Shown here in pieces: positions 33,701 to 42,621 of a DNA stretch of 64,000 bases (positions within the stretch are counted from its first letter, which is position 1; each line of letters starts with the position of its first letter). The notes under the pieces are model-generated. The model saw only the letters and a program-made list of their open reading frames with translations, made no database searches and was not told the DNA's origin. Source of the stretch: Pseudomonas sp. CC120222-01a (lineage in GTDB: Bacteria > Pseudomonadota > Gammaproteobacteria > Pseudomonadales > Pseudomonadaceae); contig NZ_QEQQ01000017.1 in the NCBI RefSeq assembly GCF_003097235.1, positions 1 through 64,000 on the forward strand, given 5' to 3'. A program made the translations under genes and the position numbers.

Positions 33701-36700
33701 CCCACCGCTGCCGTGGGCATCTTCAGCACCGTGACCGTGGTCGGCGTCAACGATGCGCCGGTCCTCAGTGGTGGGCCATACAACTTCGCCACCCTCAACG
33801 AAGACACCACGGCCACTGGCGTGCCGATCTCGACCGTACTGGCCAGCCACACCATGATCGACCCCGATACCGGCGCCCTGCGCGGTGTCGCGATCATCGC
33901 CAAGACCGGCAACGGCACCTGGCAATACTCCACCGACAACAGCAACTGGACCGACTTCGGTGCCGTCTCCAGCACCAGCGCGCTGTTGATGGCTGCCACC
34001 ACCTATATTCGCTACGTCCCGGATGCCGCCAACGGCGAGACCGCGACCCTGAGCTTCCGTGGCTGGGACCAGACCTCCGGCACCGCCTCGGTCAACGGCA
34101 TCCGTGGCCTGGCCGACACCACCAGCAATGGCGGCACCACGGCGTTCTCGATCGGTACCGGGGCGGTCAACCAGATAGTGACCTCGGTCAACGATGCACC
34201 GATCATGATCGGCGTAGCGCCGACCCTGCCCGGACTCACCGACACCTCTACCAGCAGCGTCGGCACCCTGGTCAGCGACCTGCTGGGTGGTGTCACCGAT
34301 GTCGACACCGGCGCGTTGAAGGGCATGGCGATCACCGGCCTGACCTCGAGCTACGGCAAATGGCAGTACAGCACCGACGCCGGCAGCACCTGGAGCGACG
34401 TCGACACCGTCTCCGTCACCTCTGCGCTGATCCTCACCGCGCAGAACAGAGTGCGCTTCGTGCCGGACGGCATCCACGGTGAAACCGCGACCATCACCTA
34501 CAAGGCCTGGGACCAGACCAATGCCACCCTCGGCCTGCAGGGTACCAAGACCAATACCACCACCTCCGGCGGCACCTCGGCCTATTCCAGCCAGACCGAC
34601 ACTGCCACCGTGGTGGTTACCGCCGTCAACGACCGCCCTGTGGTGACGCTGACCGGTACTGCGGCGATCTGGACCGAAGCCAACAACGCCCCTTCCGACC
34701 GCATCGTGGTGGATTCCGGGGTGACCGTGTCCGACCCCGACGGCCCGAACCCGCTCACCGCTACCGTGCGCCTGCTGACCTACTACAGCGCCCAGGACAG
34801 CCTGGCCTTCGTCAACGATCAGCTCACCATGGGCAATATTGTCGGCACCTGGAGCGCCGGTACCGGCATCATGACCCTGACGTCCGCCGGCAACACGGCG
34901 ACCGCCGCCGAGTTCCAGGCCGCGATGCGGGCAGTGACCTACGGTAACGCCTCGGAATCCCCGAACACCACGAGCCGTACCGTGCAGTTCCAGGTCACCG
35001 ACGGTGGTGGCCTGTCCTCCATCGCAGTCACCCGTGACATCACCATCGTCGCGGTCAACGACTCGCCGACCATCAGCGCGCCGGCCTCGCAGCAGATCAT
35101 CGAGGACATCCCGACGGCGCTCGGCTCGATCACCTTCAGTGATGTCGACTCGACCCTGGGCATCGTCACCTTCTCCGTCGCCAGCGGTACCCTCAGCGCC
35201 ACCAGTGCCGGTGGCGTGACCGTGGGCGGCACTTCGACGGCCCTGACCCTGAGCGGCACCCTGGCCAACATCAACCAGTTCATCGCCAGCAATCGCCTGG
35301 TCTACAGTGCGGCGGCCAACGCCAGCGGCGATGTGACCCTGACCATCAACGTCAATACCAGCAGCGTTTCCGATGCCACCAGCACCATGACCCTGCAAGT
35401 CCAGGCGGTGAACGATGCGCCAGTGGCCACCGTGCCGTCGTCCATCACCGTGACCGAAGACGTGGCCAGCGCGATCACCGGTATCAGCTTCACCGACGTC
35501 GATGCCGGCATCAACACCGTGGAAGCGACCTTCTCGGTGCCGAGCGGCACCCTGAGCGCCACCACGGGCATGGGTGTGACCGTGGTCGGCTCCGGTACCG
35601 GCCTGCTGACCCTGTCGGGCAGCCTGGCCGATATCAACTTCTTCATCGCGGCCAATGGCCTGGCCTTCAAGACCGCCCAGGACGCCACTGCCAGCGTGAC
35701 CCTGACGGTCAGCATCAACGACGGCGGCTTCAGCGGCAGCGGCGGCGAGCAGACCGACACCAAGACCGTGACCCTCAATGTCACGGCGGTCAACGATGCA
35801 CCCGTCAACAACGTGCCGGGCACACAGACTGCCTCGCAGAACGTCCCCCTGGCCTTCAACACCGGCAACGGCAACGCCATCTCGATCAGCGACGTGGATG
35901 CCGGCAACGGTCTGATGACGGTGACCCTGACCGCGACCAACGGCGTGCTCAGCCTGGGTAGCCTCAACGGCATCAGCCTGGTGATCGGCACCGGCCTGAA
36001 CAACATCACTATGACGTTCGAGGGCACCCGCACCGACATCAACGCGGCGCTGCAGACCCTCACCTTCAGGCCGTTGAACAACTACCTCGGCGCTGCCAGC
36101 GTGACCATCGAGACCCACGACAACGGCAACTCCGGGTCCGGTGGTGCCAAGTCCGATGTCGATACCCTCTCGATCAACGTCATCCCGGTGAACCCGAAGA
36201 TCACCCATGTCTCGGCCCAAGGCCTGGACCGCACCGTGAAGGTCGGCGATGACGTACTGATCAGCATGACCTGGGACCAGGTGGTCAACGTCGATCTGAG
36301 CAGTGGCAGCCCGACCTTGCTGCTGGAAACCGGCCTGGTGGACCGCAACGCGCAGTATGTCAGCGGCAGCGGCAGTAATACCTTGGTCTTCAAGTACACC
36401 GTGCAGGCCGGTGATATCAGCGCCGACCTGGACTTCCAGAGCACTGCGGCGCTGCAGATGAACGGCGCCGTGATCAGCAACAATACCAGTGACCTGGCGG
36501 TCTTGACCCTGCCGACCCCAGGCGCCGCCGACTCCCTCGGCGGGCGCAGCAATATCGTGGTCGACGGTGTGGTGCCCGTGGTGGGCAGCGTCAGCGCGCC
36601 GGTGGACGGCACCTACATCGTCGGGCAGGCCCTGGACTTCACCGTCAACTTCAGCGAAGCGATGACGGTCGATACCCGCACCGGCGTCCCGCGTATCGCC

Positions 36701-39700
36701 GTGACCCTGGACACAGGCGGCACCGTCTGGGCCGAGTATGTCTCCGGCAGCGGCAGCAGCGCCCTGGTGTTCCGTATGGTGGTCAGCAGCGGGCAGCTGG
36801 ACAGCAACGGCGTCACCTTGGGCACTAGCATCGACACCCACGGCGGGGCGATCACCGACCTGGCCGGTAACGCCACCGTAACCACCCTGAACGGCGTGGC
36901 CAGCTTGGCAGGCGTCAATGTCGACGGCATCGCGCCCAGCGTCATCAACGTGACGCCGCCAGTGGACGGCAGCTACAAGGCCGGTGACGTGCTGACCTTC
37001 ACCGTCAATGCCAGCGAAGCCGTGCAGATCGGCAGCCTGGCGCCGCGCCTGACGCTGGATGTGGGCGGGGTGACCCGTTACGCAAGCTACGTGTCCGGTA
37101 GCGGCACCGACAAACTGGTGTTCCAGTACGTGGTGCAGACCGGCGACAACGACGCAAACGGCATCGCTGCCAACAGCCTGGACCTGCGTGGCGAGCAGCT
37201 GACCGACCTGGCCGGCAACGCTATCGATCCGGCCTTGGGCAGCGGCAACCTGCCGGGCGTGCTGGTCGATACCACGGCACCGATCGCCAGTAACATCGTG
37301 CGCGTCGGCGCCAGCCCGACCAACAGCGGCTCGGCCAGTTTCACCGTGACCTTCAGCGAGGATGTGAGCGGGGTTGATGTCAGTGACTTCACCTTGGCCT
37401 TGGGCGGCTCGGCGGGCGGCAGCATCGCCAGCGTTACCCGCGTCGATGGTCGCACCTACACCGTGCTGGTCGACAACCTGGCGGGTATCGGCACCGTGCA
37501 GCTCAACCTCAATGCCAGCGGTACCGGCATTGCCGATGCCGCCGGCAACGCCTTGACCGGCGGCCTGAGTGGTGCCAGCTACAGCATCGACCGCGTCGCG
37601 CCGAGCGTGACCCGTGTCGATGTGCCGAATGGCGGCACCTATGTGGCGGGGCAGAGCCTGGATTTCACCGTGCACATGGACGAAACCGTGCTGCTGGATA
37701 CCCGCAACGGCTCGCCACGCCTCGAAGTGACCCTGGACAACGGCCAGACCGCCTATGCGACCTACCTGTCCGGCGCCGGCAGCAGCGCCCTGGTGTTCCG
37801 CCTGACCGTGGCGACCGGCCAGCTCGATACCAATGGCATTGCCATCGGCAGCACGATCCAGCTCAATGGCGCGACCCTGCGCGATGCCATCGGTAACGAT
37901 GCCCACACCACACTCAACGGCCTGCCGAACACCGACGCTATCCTGGTCGATGCCGTGGCGCCGACGGTCAGCAGCCTCGATTTGCCAGCCACCGGTGCCT
38001 ACAAGGCTGGTGACGTGCTGCGCTTTACGGTCAATGCCAGCGAGGTCGTCAACGTTAACGGTACGCCGCGCCTGGCCCTCAACATCGGCGGCGTGACCCG
38101 TTACGCCGACTACGTCTCCGGCAGCGGCACCTCGGCGCTGGTGTTCGAGTACACCATCGTCTCGCCAAACACCGCCAACAGCGGCATCGGCCTGCCGGGC
38201 AGCATCGACCTGAATGGCGCGACCCTGCGCGATCCGGCCGGCAACGCCATGAACCTCAACCTCAACGCCCCTGGCACCGCCAGCGGCGTGATCGTCGATA
38301 CCCAGGCGCCGGAAATCGCCAACATCGCCCGCGTCGAAGTGACGCCGAGCAATGCCAGCAGCGTGCATTACTTCGTCACCTTCAACGAGGACGTCAGCGG
38401 TGTGGACAGTGCCGATTTCAGCCTTGCTTTCACCGGCAGCGCCAACGGACGAATCGCTTCGATCACCCGCATCGACGGGCGTACCTTCGAGGTGCTGGTG
38501 GACAACCTGGCCGGTGTCGGCAACGTGCGCCTGGACCTGAATGGCAGCAATACCGGTATCGTCGATGTCGCCGGCAACCCGGTCAGCGGCGGCCTGGCCG
38601 GCAGCGTGTACACCCTCGACCGCGTCGCGCCATCGGTGACCAACGTTGCTGTAGCGGCCAGCGGCACCTACACCGCCGGGCAAACCCTGGACTTCACCGT
38701 CAACACCGATGAAGCGGTGCTGGTCGACAGCGGTGCCGGCAATCCGCGCCTGGCCATTACCCTGGACAACGGTCGGGTGGTCTACGCCGACTACCTGTCC
38801 GGCTCCGGCAGCATGGCGCTGACCTTCCGCCTGACCGTCACCAGTGGCATGGCTGGCAACAGCAGTTTTGCGGTGGCATCGACTATCGACACCAATGGCG
38901 GCACCCTGCGTGATGCCATCGGCAACGACGCCAACACCGGCCTGAACAATGTCGGTAACACCGGTGGCATCCTGGTTGATGCCCGTGCACCGCAGCCAAG
39001 CAGCATTGTCGTGGATGGCCCGGTCTTGCCGACCGACCGCAGCCTGAGCTTTATCCTGACCTTCGACGAGGCGGTCAGCGGTGTCGATGCCAACGACTTC
39101 AGCGTGCTGGGCACGGCCAGTGCCAGCGGCGTGGTGCAGTCGGTGCAGCGTATCGACGCGCAGACCTACCGCATCGTGGTCGGCGACCTGCGCGGGCAGG
39201 GCACCTTGGCCCTGAGTCTCAACGCGCTGAACAGTGGCATCCAGGATGGCGCCGGCAACCTGCTGGTACGCTCCTTGGCCAGCGCCGCCCAGGCCCGGCA
39301 GGCCCAGGACGTCGGCGATCTGGAGTACCGCATCAACCCACCGGATACCTCGGTCGTTGCACAACCCTCGGTGATCCAGCCGCAAGTACCGAGCAGGGTC
39401 ATCAACGAAAGCATCTCGCCGCTGGTTCCCGGCTCGCTGTTCGAAGTGCGCACCGTGGGCGGCGACCTGAAACCGCTGGGCACCATCTTCCTCGGCCAGG
39501 CCGGCAGTGCACCGAGCTTTATCGCCCAGGTGTTCGGCAGCAGCGACAGCGGCCTCGGTAGCGGCGACGGCCAGGGCTTCCTGGGCTTCGGCGGTGGTAA
39601 CGGCGGCATCTTCGGCAGCAGCACCTTCGCCACCCTCTTCGGTCGCGAGGTACCGGGGGTGACCGAGATGAACGTGTTCAGCGCCAGCCAATGGAAACAG

Positions 39701-39847
39701 AGCGACCTCAACCAGGGGCTGCGCGGAGTGTTCGGCGTGCCGACCTTTGGCCAGCAACTGCAGCAAATCAATGAAGCCGACCAGCGTCATGTGCGCGAGT
39801 TGGCCAAGGCCCTGGCAAAACCGGCAGAGATCGGACAACGGGCATGA
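30734..39847 (+). CDS. Giant secreted surface protein: LEPRxMFD motif, DUF4347, FG-GAP, cadherin-like and Ig-like repeats
   Basis: A protein of 3037 residues if the TTG at 30734 is used; AGGAGG lies 6 bases before it, and no ATG suits. In order: basic N-terminus; LEPRIMFDA at residues 29-37; DUF4347 at about 75-245 with LSHG (His139) and IYGCD (Cys182); six FG-GAP/VCBS-type repeats with DxDGDG calcium loops (about 265-575); one SbsA-like Ig domain (575-685); cadherin-like repeats joined by seven VND-P linkers (to about 1820); alternating bacterial Ig-like repeats of two kinds (to about 2850); and a 185-residue Gly-rich C-terminus. There are no RTX nonapeptides and no classical Sec signal. Probably an adhesin or matrix protein exported by the flanking adaptors, M50 fusion and TolC. 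Confidence 0.92.
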   Translation: MTFIERLSRKSVQPSQPAEPGQAPLLMALEPRIMFDASVAVVAEDAAAQTTADAAKDGTSSSDSQAPASAGETASQQQASQRQEVVFVDGQVNNVGQLLEGLSANTEVVVLDPDKDGLQQMADYLKGRENLDAIHLLSHGADGTVQLGNVWLASNNLAEHHAALESIGAALKADGDLMIYGCDVGQGDKGQAFIDELAAITGADVAASVDETGSAALGGNWSLERNSGSIETATLSINGYDSLMVASYSGGTVSSAPVLGTSGNLMKYVVGDFNGDGRADILFQASGSNGLWSFAQSNSDGTFTILSQANSIFAGLSLGDASTGGANFHAGDFNGDGRIDLLAAPLTGPTMKLYINNGSGFSSQDVTGPNFGVRTLVGDFNGDGALDILYQTNGSASAWALALNNGSATPSFTTVTSADGAWPFGGIIMPDFNAYNYKAADIDGDGFTDLIYVASGMQMKYFRNNSGVFVDSTSSAGLPITSVSRAIVADFDGDGDADILYQVGGNGTLFRYVRNDNGTFVDVDQASSPFANVVLPDMSSQQFRVGDIDGDGDLDLVVTSSSANSTSIFYQSGSLPKLVSSTPADNSLSVSPSANITLTFDQSVTKGTGNIYIVRTSDNTIIQTIDVSSSAVAGIGTTWTIDPPADLVDGVAYAVRIDNKTFANANGQVYKGIQNNTALNFSVVAVAAPVIGNFNGDAASYVEGAAYVLLDSGSNATVTDADSANFSGGQMTVQITTGLASGEDVLFIRNQGNGANLIFVSGASIIYNGLVVGTFTGGTNGNPLVITFTNNANPTTVSALVQNLAYRNANSTEPSTTPRTVSVAMSDGAGGTSATATIGIEIHPVNDAPVVNITATNPTYTENAAAVQLFTGATINTVESGQSVLQMVFTVSGIANGAAEKLVIDGTDVTLVQGTSLTTSINGISVSVSVSAGTATVTLDKAAGLSTAAAQAVLNGMAYRNDSESPTTANRVVSLSTVSDNGGSTDGGQPTAAVGIFSTVTVVGVNDAPVLSGGPYNFATLNEDTTATGVPISTVLASHTMIDPDTGALRGVAIIAKTGNGTWQYSTDNSNWTDFGAVSSTSALLMAATTYIRYVPDAANGETATLSFRGWDQTSGTASVNGIRGLADTTSNGGTTAFSIGTGAVNQIVTSVNDAPIMIGVAPTLPGLTDTSTSSVGTLVSDLLGGVTDVDTGALKGMAITGLTSSYGKWQYSTDAGSTWSDVDTVSVTSALILTAQNRVRFVPDGIHGETATITYKAWDQTNATLGLQGTKTNTTTSGGTSAYSSQTDTATVVVTAVNDRPVVTLTGTAAIWTEANNAPSDRIVVDSGVTVSDPDGPNPLTATVRLLTYYSAQDSLAFVNDQLTMGNIVGTWSAGTGIMTLTSAGNTATAAEFQAAMRAVTYGNASESPNTTSRTVQFQVTDGGGLSSIAVTRDITIVAVNDSPTISAPASQQIIEDIPTALGSITFSDVDSTLGIVTFSVASGTLSATSAGGVTVGGTSTALTLSGTLANINQFIASNRLVYSAAANASGDVTLTINVNTSSVSDATSTMTLQVQAVNDAPVATVPSSITVTEDVASAITGISFTDVDAGINTVEATFSVPSGTLSATTGMGVTVVGSGTGLLTLSGSLADINFFIAANGLAFKTAQDATASVTLTVSINDGGFSGSGGEQTDTKTVTLNVTAVNDAPVNNVPGTQTASQNVPLAFNTGNGNAISISDVDAGNGLMTVTLTATNGVLSLGSLNGISLVIGTGLNNITMTFEGTRTDINAALQTLTFRPLNNYLGAASVTIETHDNGNSGSGGAKSDVDTLSINVIPVNPKITHVSAQGLDRTVKVGDDVLISMTWDQVVNVDLSSGSPTLLLETGLVDRNAQYVSGSGSNTLVFKYTVQAGDISADLDFQSTAALQMNGAVISNNTSDLAVLTLPTPGAADSLGGRSNIVVDGVVPVVGSVSAPVDGTYIVGQALDFTVNFSEAMTVDTRTGVPRIAVTLDTGGTVWAEYVSGSGSSALVFRMVVSSGQLDSNGVTLGTSIDTHGGAITDLAGNATVTTLNGVASLAGVNVDGIAPSVINVTPPVDGSYKAGDVLTFTVNASEAVQIGSLAPRLTLDVGGVTRYASYVSGSGTDKLVFQYVVQTGDNDANGIAANSLDLRGEQLTDLAGNAIDPALGSGNLPGVLVDTTAPIASNIVRVGASPTNSGSASFTVTFSEDVSGVDVSDFTLALGGSAGGSIASVTRVDGRTYTVLVDNLAGIGTVQLNLNASGTGIADAAGNALTGGLSGASYSIDRVAPSVTRVDVPNGGTYVAGQSLDFTVHMDETVLLDTRNGSPRLEVTLDNGQTAYATYLSGAGSSALVFRLTVATGQLDTNGIAIGSTIQLNGATLRDAIGNDAHTTLNGLPNTDAILVDAVAPTVSSLDLPATGAYKAGDVLRFTVNASEVVNVNGTPRLALNIGGVTRYADYVSGSGTSALVFEYTIVSPNTANSGIGLPGSIDLNGATLRDPAGNAMNLNLNAPGTASGVIVDTQAPEIANIARVEVTPSNASSVHYFVTFNEDVSGVDSADFSLAFTGSANGRIASITRIDGRTFEVLVDNLAGVGNVRLDLNGSNTGIVDVAGNPVSGGLAGSVYTLDRVAPSVTNVAVAASGTYTAGQTLDFTVNTDEAVLVDSGAGNPRLAITLDNGRVVYADYLSGSGSMALTFRLTVTSGMAGNSSFAVASTIDTNGGTLRDAIGNDANTGLNNVGNTGGILVDARAPQPSSIVVDGPVLPTDRSLSFILTFDEAVSGVDANDFSVLGTASASGVVQSVQRIDAQTYRIVVGDLRGQGTLALSLNALNSGIQDGAGNLLVRSLASAAQARQAQDVGDLEYRINPPDTSVVAQPSVIQPQVPSRVINESISPLVPGSLFEVRTVGGDLKPLGTIFLGQAGSAPSFIAQVFGSSDSGLGSGDGQGFLGFGGGNGGIFGSSTFATLFGREVPGVTEMNVFSASQWKQSDLNQGLRGVFGVPTFGQQLQQINEADQRHVRELAKALAKPAEIGQRA
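36590..39290 (+). repeat. Alternating Ig-like repeat array within the giant protein gene
   Basis: Two kinds of coding repeat alternate. Type 1 (starts near 36590, 36950, 37600, 37970, 38630) encodes GxY..GQ.LDFTVN..EAV...PRL...LD.G...YA.YVSGSGS.ALVFR.TV. Type 2 (starts near 37290, 38320, 39000) encodes SFTVTF.EDVSGVD..DF...SIASVTR.DGRTY.VLVDNLAG.G...LNLN..GTGI.D.AGN. Stretches of DNA are nearly identical between copies, so recombination could change repeat number and short-read assembly could collapse them. Confidence 0.8.
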
Positions 39848-39897
39848 AAGGCAGCACAATTCTTAAGAATCGAGCCGTACCAGGGGGCGGCCCAAGG

Positions 39898-41373
39898 ATG
39901 AACAAGAAACACAAACTGTTTGCCGCCAGTCTGTTGGCATTGGCCATGGGCGGCTGTGCCGTCAAGACCGACCCGATCGAACGCAGTGCCAGCGAAGCGC
40001 GGGCCCGTGCTGACCTGGCGCAGATCTACAAGGACCAGGAACCCCTCAACGGGCCCCTGACCCTGCACCAGGCCATGGCCCGTGCCGTCAAGTACAACCT
40101 CGAAGCCCGTCTGAAGGTGATGGAAGAGGCCCTGGGCCAGCGTCAGCTGGACCTGGCCCAGTTCGACATGCTACCGCGCATGGCCCTGTCTGCAGGGTAC
40201 GCCGGTCGCAACAACGTCAGTGCGTCGAGCAGCCAGAGCATCCGCACCGGTACCCAGTCTCTCGAACCTTCGACCTCGCAGGACCGTGACCGCGACGTGG
40301 CCGACCTGACCATGGTCTGGAACGTGCTGGATTTTGGTGTCAGCTACCTGGGCGCCAAGCAGCAGTCCGACCAGCGCTACATTCTCCAGGAGCGCAAGCG
40401 CAAGGTGATCCACACCATCACCCAGGACGTGCGTTCAGCGTACTGGCGTGCTGTGGCGGCGGAGCGTCTGCTGAGCCAGATCGATAAACTGATGGGGCGC
40501 ATCGAGCAGGCCCGTATCAACAGCCAACTGATGAGTGCCCAGCGCATCGGTGACCCGGTCCAGGCCTTGAGCTACCAGCGCGCCCTGATCGAGGCAACGC
40601 GCCAACTGCAAGAGCAGCGCCGCGCGCTGACCCTGGCCAAGACCGAACTGGCGGCACTGATCAACCAGCCGATGGACAAGCCGTACACCCTGGCGCTGGA
40701 CGGCAACTATGCGGTGCCCGAGCTGCACGTCGACTTCGCCAAGCTGGAGCAGCAGGCCCTGGCCAGCCGGCCGGAACTGCGCGAGCAGGACTACCAGTCG
40801 CGCATCAGTGCCACCGAAACCCGCAAGGCCATGCTGCGCATGCTGCCGGGCCTGGAGTTCTCGGCCGGCGGTCACTACGACAGCAACTCCTTCCTGACCA
40901 ATCAGAGCTGGGCCGACTATGGCTTGAAGGTCACCTGGAACCTGTTCAACGTAATGTCCGCGCCGACCGCGATCAAGGTCGCCAAGGCCGGAGAAAACGT
41001 CGCCGATGCCCGTCGCCAGGCGATGTCGGTGGCAGTCATGGCGCAACTGTACGTGGCGCGGGCCAACTTCGAGGAAGCCAGCCGTCAGTTCAAGATCAGC
41101 GAAGAGATGGCCAATCTTGACGGGCAGATCGCTGAGCAACTGCGCAACCGCTTCCAGACCAACAACATCGGTGAGCTGGAGCTGATCCAGGGCGAGCTGA
41201 ACAATCTGCAGACCCAGCTAAAACGCGACCTGTCCTACGCTGAAATGCGCAATGCCTACTCCCAAGTGTTCGTCAGCACGGGGGCGGACCCGCTGCCCAA
41301 CGCACTGACGGATGACAAGGTGCAGACCATCGCCAATGCCTTGCAGAGCAGCGAGGACAGCTGGAACCGTTGA
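39898..41373 (+). CDS. TolC-family outer membrane efflux protein (lipoprotein)
   Basis: A 491-residue protein. With ATG 39898 it starts with a lipoprotein signal ending LALAMGGC (Cys20), so it is acylated; an in-frame ATG at 39844 overlaps the giant gene's stop but would bury that signal. The body shows the TolC pattern of long coiled-coil helices (TLHQAMARAVKYNLEARLKVMEEALGQRQLDLAQFDMLPRMALSAGYAGRNN, duplicated later as LRNRFQTNNIGELELIQGELNNLQTQLKRDLSYAEMRNAY). It should form the outer membrane duct for the adaptors encoded upstream and completes the export set. Confidence 0.9.
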   Translation: MNKKHKLFAASLLALAMGGCAVKTDPIERSASEARARADLAQIYKDQEPLNGPLTLHQAMARAVKYNLEARLKVMEEALGQRQLDLAQFDMLPRMALSAGYAGRNNVSASSSQSIRTGTQSLEPSTSQDRDRDVADLTMVWNVLDFGVSYLGAKQQSDQRYILQERKRKVIHTITQDVRSAYWRAVAAERLLSQIDKLMGRIEQARINSQLMSAQRIGDPVQALSYQRALIEATRQLQEQRRALTLAKTELAALINQPMDKPYTLALDGNYAVPELHVDFAKLEQQALASRPELREQDYQSRISATETRKAMLRMLPGLEFSAGGHYDSNSFLTNQSWADYGLKVTWNLFNVMSAPTAIKVAKAGENVADARRQAMSVAVMAQLYVARANFEEASRQFKISEEMANLDGQIAEQLRNRFQTNNIGELELIQGELNNLQTQLKRDLSYAEMRNAYSQVFVSTGADPLPNALTDDKVQTIANALQSSEDSWNR

Positions 41374-41470
41374 GTTTGCTGTGTAGCTGATGACTTCATC
41401 GTCGGCAACGTTGGCTCTGTGGGGGGCGGTGTTGCCGGTGATGGGGTCGGGTTCTATGCTGAAACCCCGA

Positions 41471-42478
41471 TCAGAAATTTTCCAGAACGATCTTCCCCCG
41501 AGCCTTACCGCTTTCAATCACCGAATGGGCGCGCTTGAGGTTCTCGGCGTTGATCGCACCGAAATGCTCACCAAGGGTGGTCTTGAGAAGCCCTTCATCG
41601 ACCAGCCGCGAAACACGCTCGAGCAGTTGGTGCTGCTTGATCATGTCCTCGGTCTTGTACAGCGAACGCGTGAACATCAGTTCCCAGTGCAACGAAAGTG
41701 ACTTGCGCTTGAGCGGCATGACATCCAGCTGCGCTGGATCGTCGATCAGTGCGAGCTTGCCTTGTGGCCGAAGCACCTCAACCAACTGGGTAAGGTAGGT
41801 ATCGGTGTGGCTCAGGCTGATCACGTAGTCGACTGGATTGAGCTTGAGCGCTTCCAGCTGAAGGGGGATCGACTGGGAGTGGTCGATGACGTGATGGGCG
41901 CCCAGATCTTTCACCCAGCCCTGGGTTTCAGGCCGTGAGGCGGTACCGATGACGGTCAGTTGCGTGAGCTTGCTGGCAAGCTGAACCAGGATTGAACCGA
42001 CGCCGCCGGCAGCTCCGATAATCAGAAGGCGTTGGCCCTCGCCAGCGTTCTCTGCAATGCCCAGGCGGTCGAACAGCAGCTCCCAAGCGGTGATGGCGGT
42101 CAGCGGCAAGGCCGCTGCGCTTGCGTTGTCCAGGCTGCGGGGCTTGTGGCCAACGATGCGCTCATCGACCACATGAAACTCGCTGTAGCTGCCCGGGCGA
42201 TCAATGGCGCCAGCGTAGAACACCTCGTCGCCCGGTTGGAACAACGTCACTTCAGCGCCTACCTCGCGGACGACGCCGACAGCATCCCAGCCGAGCACCT
42301 GCGGCTGCTCACCTCCACGGCTTGCGCGGATTTTCGTATCGACCGGGTTTACCGCAATCGCCTTGACCTCTACCAGCAGATCCCGGGCACCGGGTTTGGG
42401 TACGGGCAGTTCCGCGTCATAGAGCGCTTGCGGGTCATGGATAGGCAAACCGGCTTGGGTGTAAACGACGGCCTTCAT
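41471..42478 (-). CDS. Zinc-type alcohol dehydrogenase-like / quinone oxidoreductase (MDR family)
   Basis: A 335-residue medium-chain dehydrogenase: MKAVVYTQAG, VEVKAIAVNPVDTKIRASRG, LGWDAVGVVREVGAEVTLFQPGDEVFYAG, then the NADPH motif LLIIGAAGGVGSILVQLASKL. It lacks the structural-zinc cysteines, so it belongs with the zinc-independent quinone oxidoreductase group (ZADH type). Likely reduces quinones or enals under stress. It is followed upstream by an SDR gene on the same strand, 143 bases away. Confidence 0.88.
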   Translation of the reverse strand: MKAVVYTQAGLPIHDPQALYDAELPVPKPGARDLLVEVKAIAVNPVDTKIRASRGGEQPQVLGWDAVGVVREVGAEVTLFQPGDEVFYAGAIDRPGSYSEFHVVDERIVGHKPRSLDNASAAALPLTAITAWELLFDRLGIAENAGEGQRLLIIGAAGGVGSILVQLASKLTQLTVIGTASRPETQGWVKDLGAHHVIDHSQSIPLQLEALKLNPVDYVISLSHTDTYLTQLVEVLRPQGKLALIDDPAQLDVMPLKRKSLSLHWELMFTRSLYKTEDMIKQHQLLERVSRLVDEGLLKTTLGEHFGAINAENLKRAHSVIESGKARGKIVLENF

Positions 42479-42621
42479 TGGCGCGACCTCCAGAGATTCA
42501 AAAAGTGGGTGCAGGCTATTCGTTTCGATTCATTCAAGAAACAGCCTGAATGGAGTAAGACTTTCTCTCCCGCGGTGAAAGTTGGGTGAAGCAACCTGCT
42601 CCACCCAGAGGGCGCGGGTGA

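Noticed and set aside
30734..39847. LapA-type RTX adhesin
   Set aside because: There are no RTX nonapeptides, no N-terminal retention module of the LapA type that I recognise, and no LapBCE-type ABC system or LapG/LapD nearby.
31589..39859. A very long open frame (2756 codons) antisense to the giant surface protein gene
   Set aside because: It follows the codon bias of the plus-strand gene, has a shadow-like composition rich in Val, Gly, Asp, His and Arg without domains, and lacks a plausible start; the plus-strand repeats are clearly the real protein.
41374..41470. Terminator between the convergent TolC and dehydrogenase genes
   Set aside because: Only short weak inverted repeats and no T run are visible, so I do not call one.
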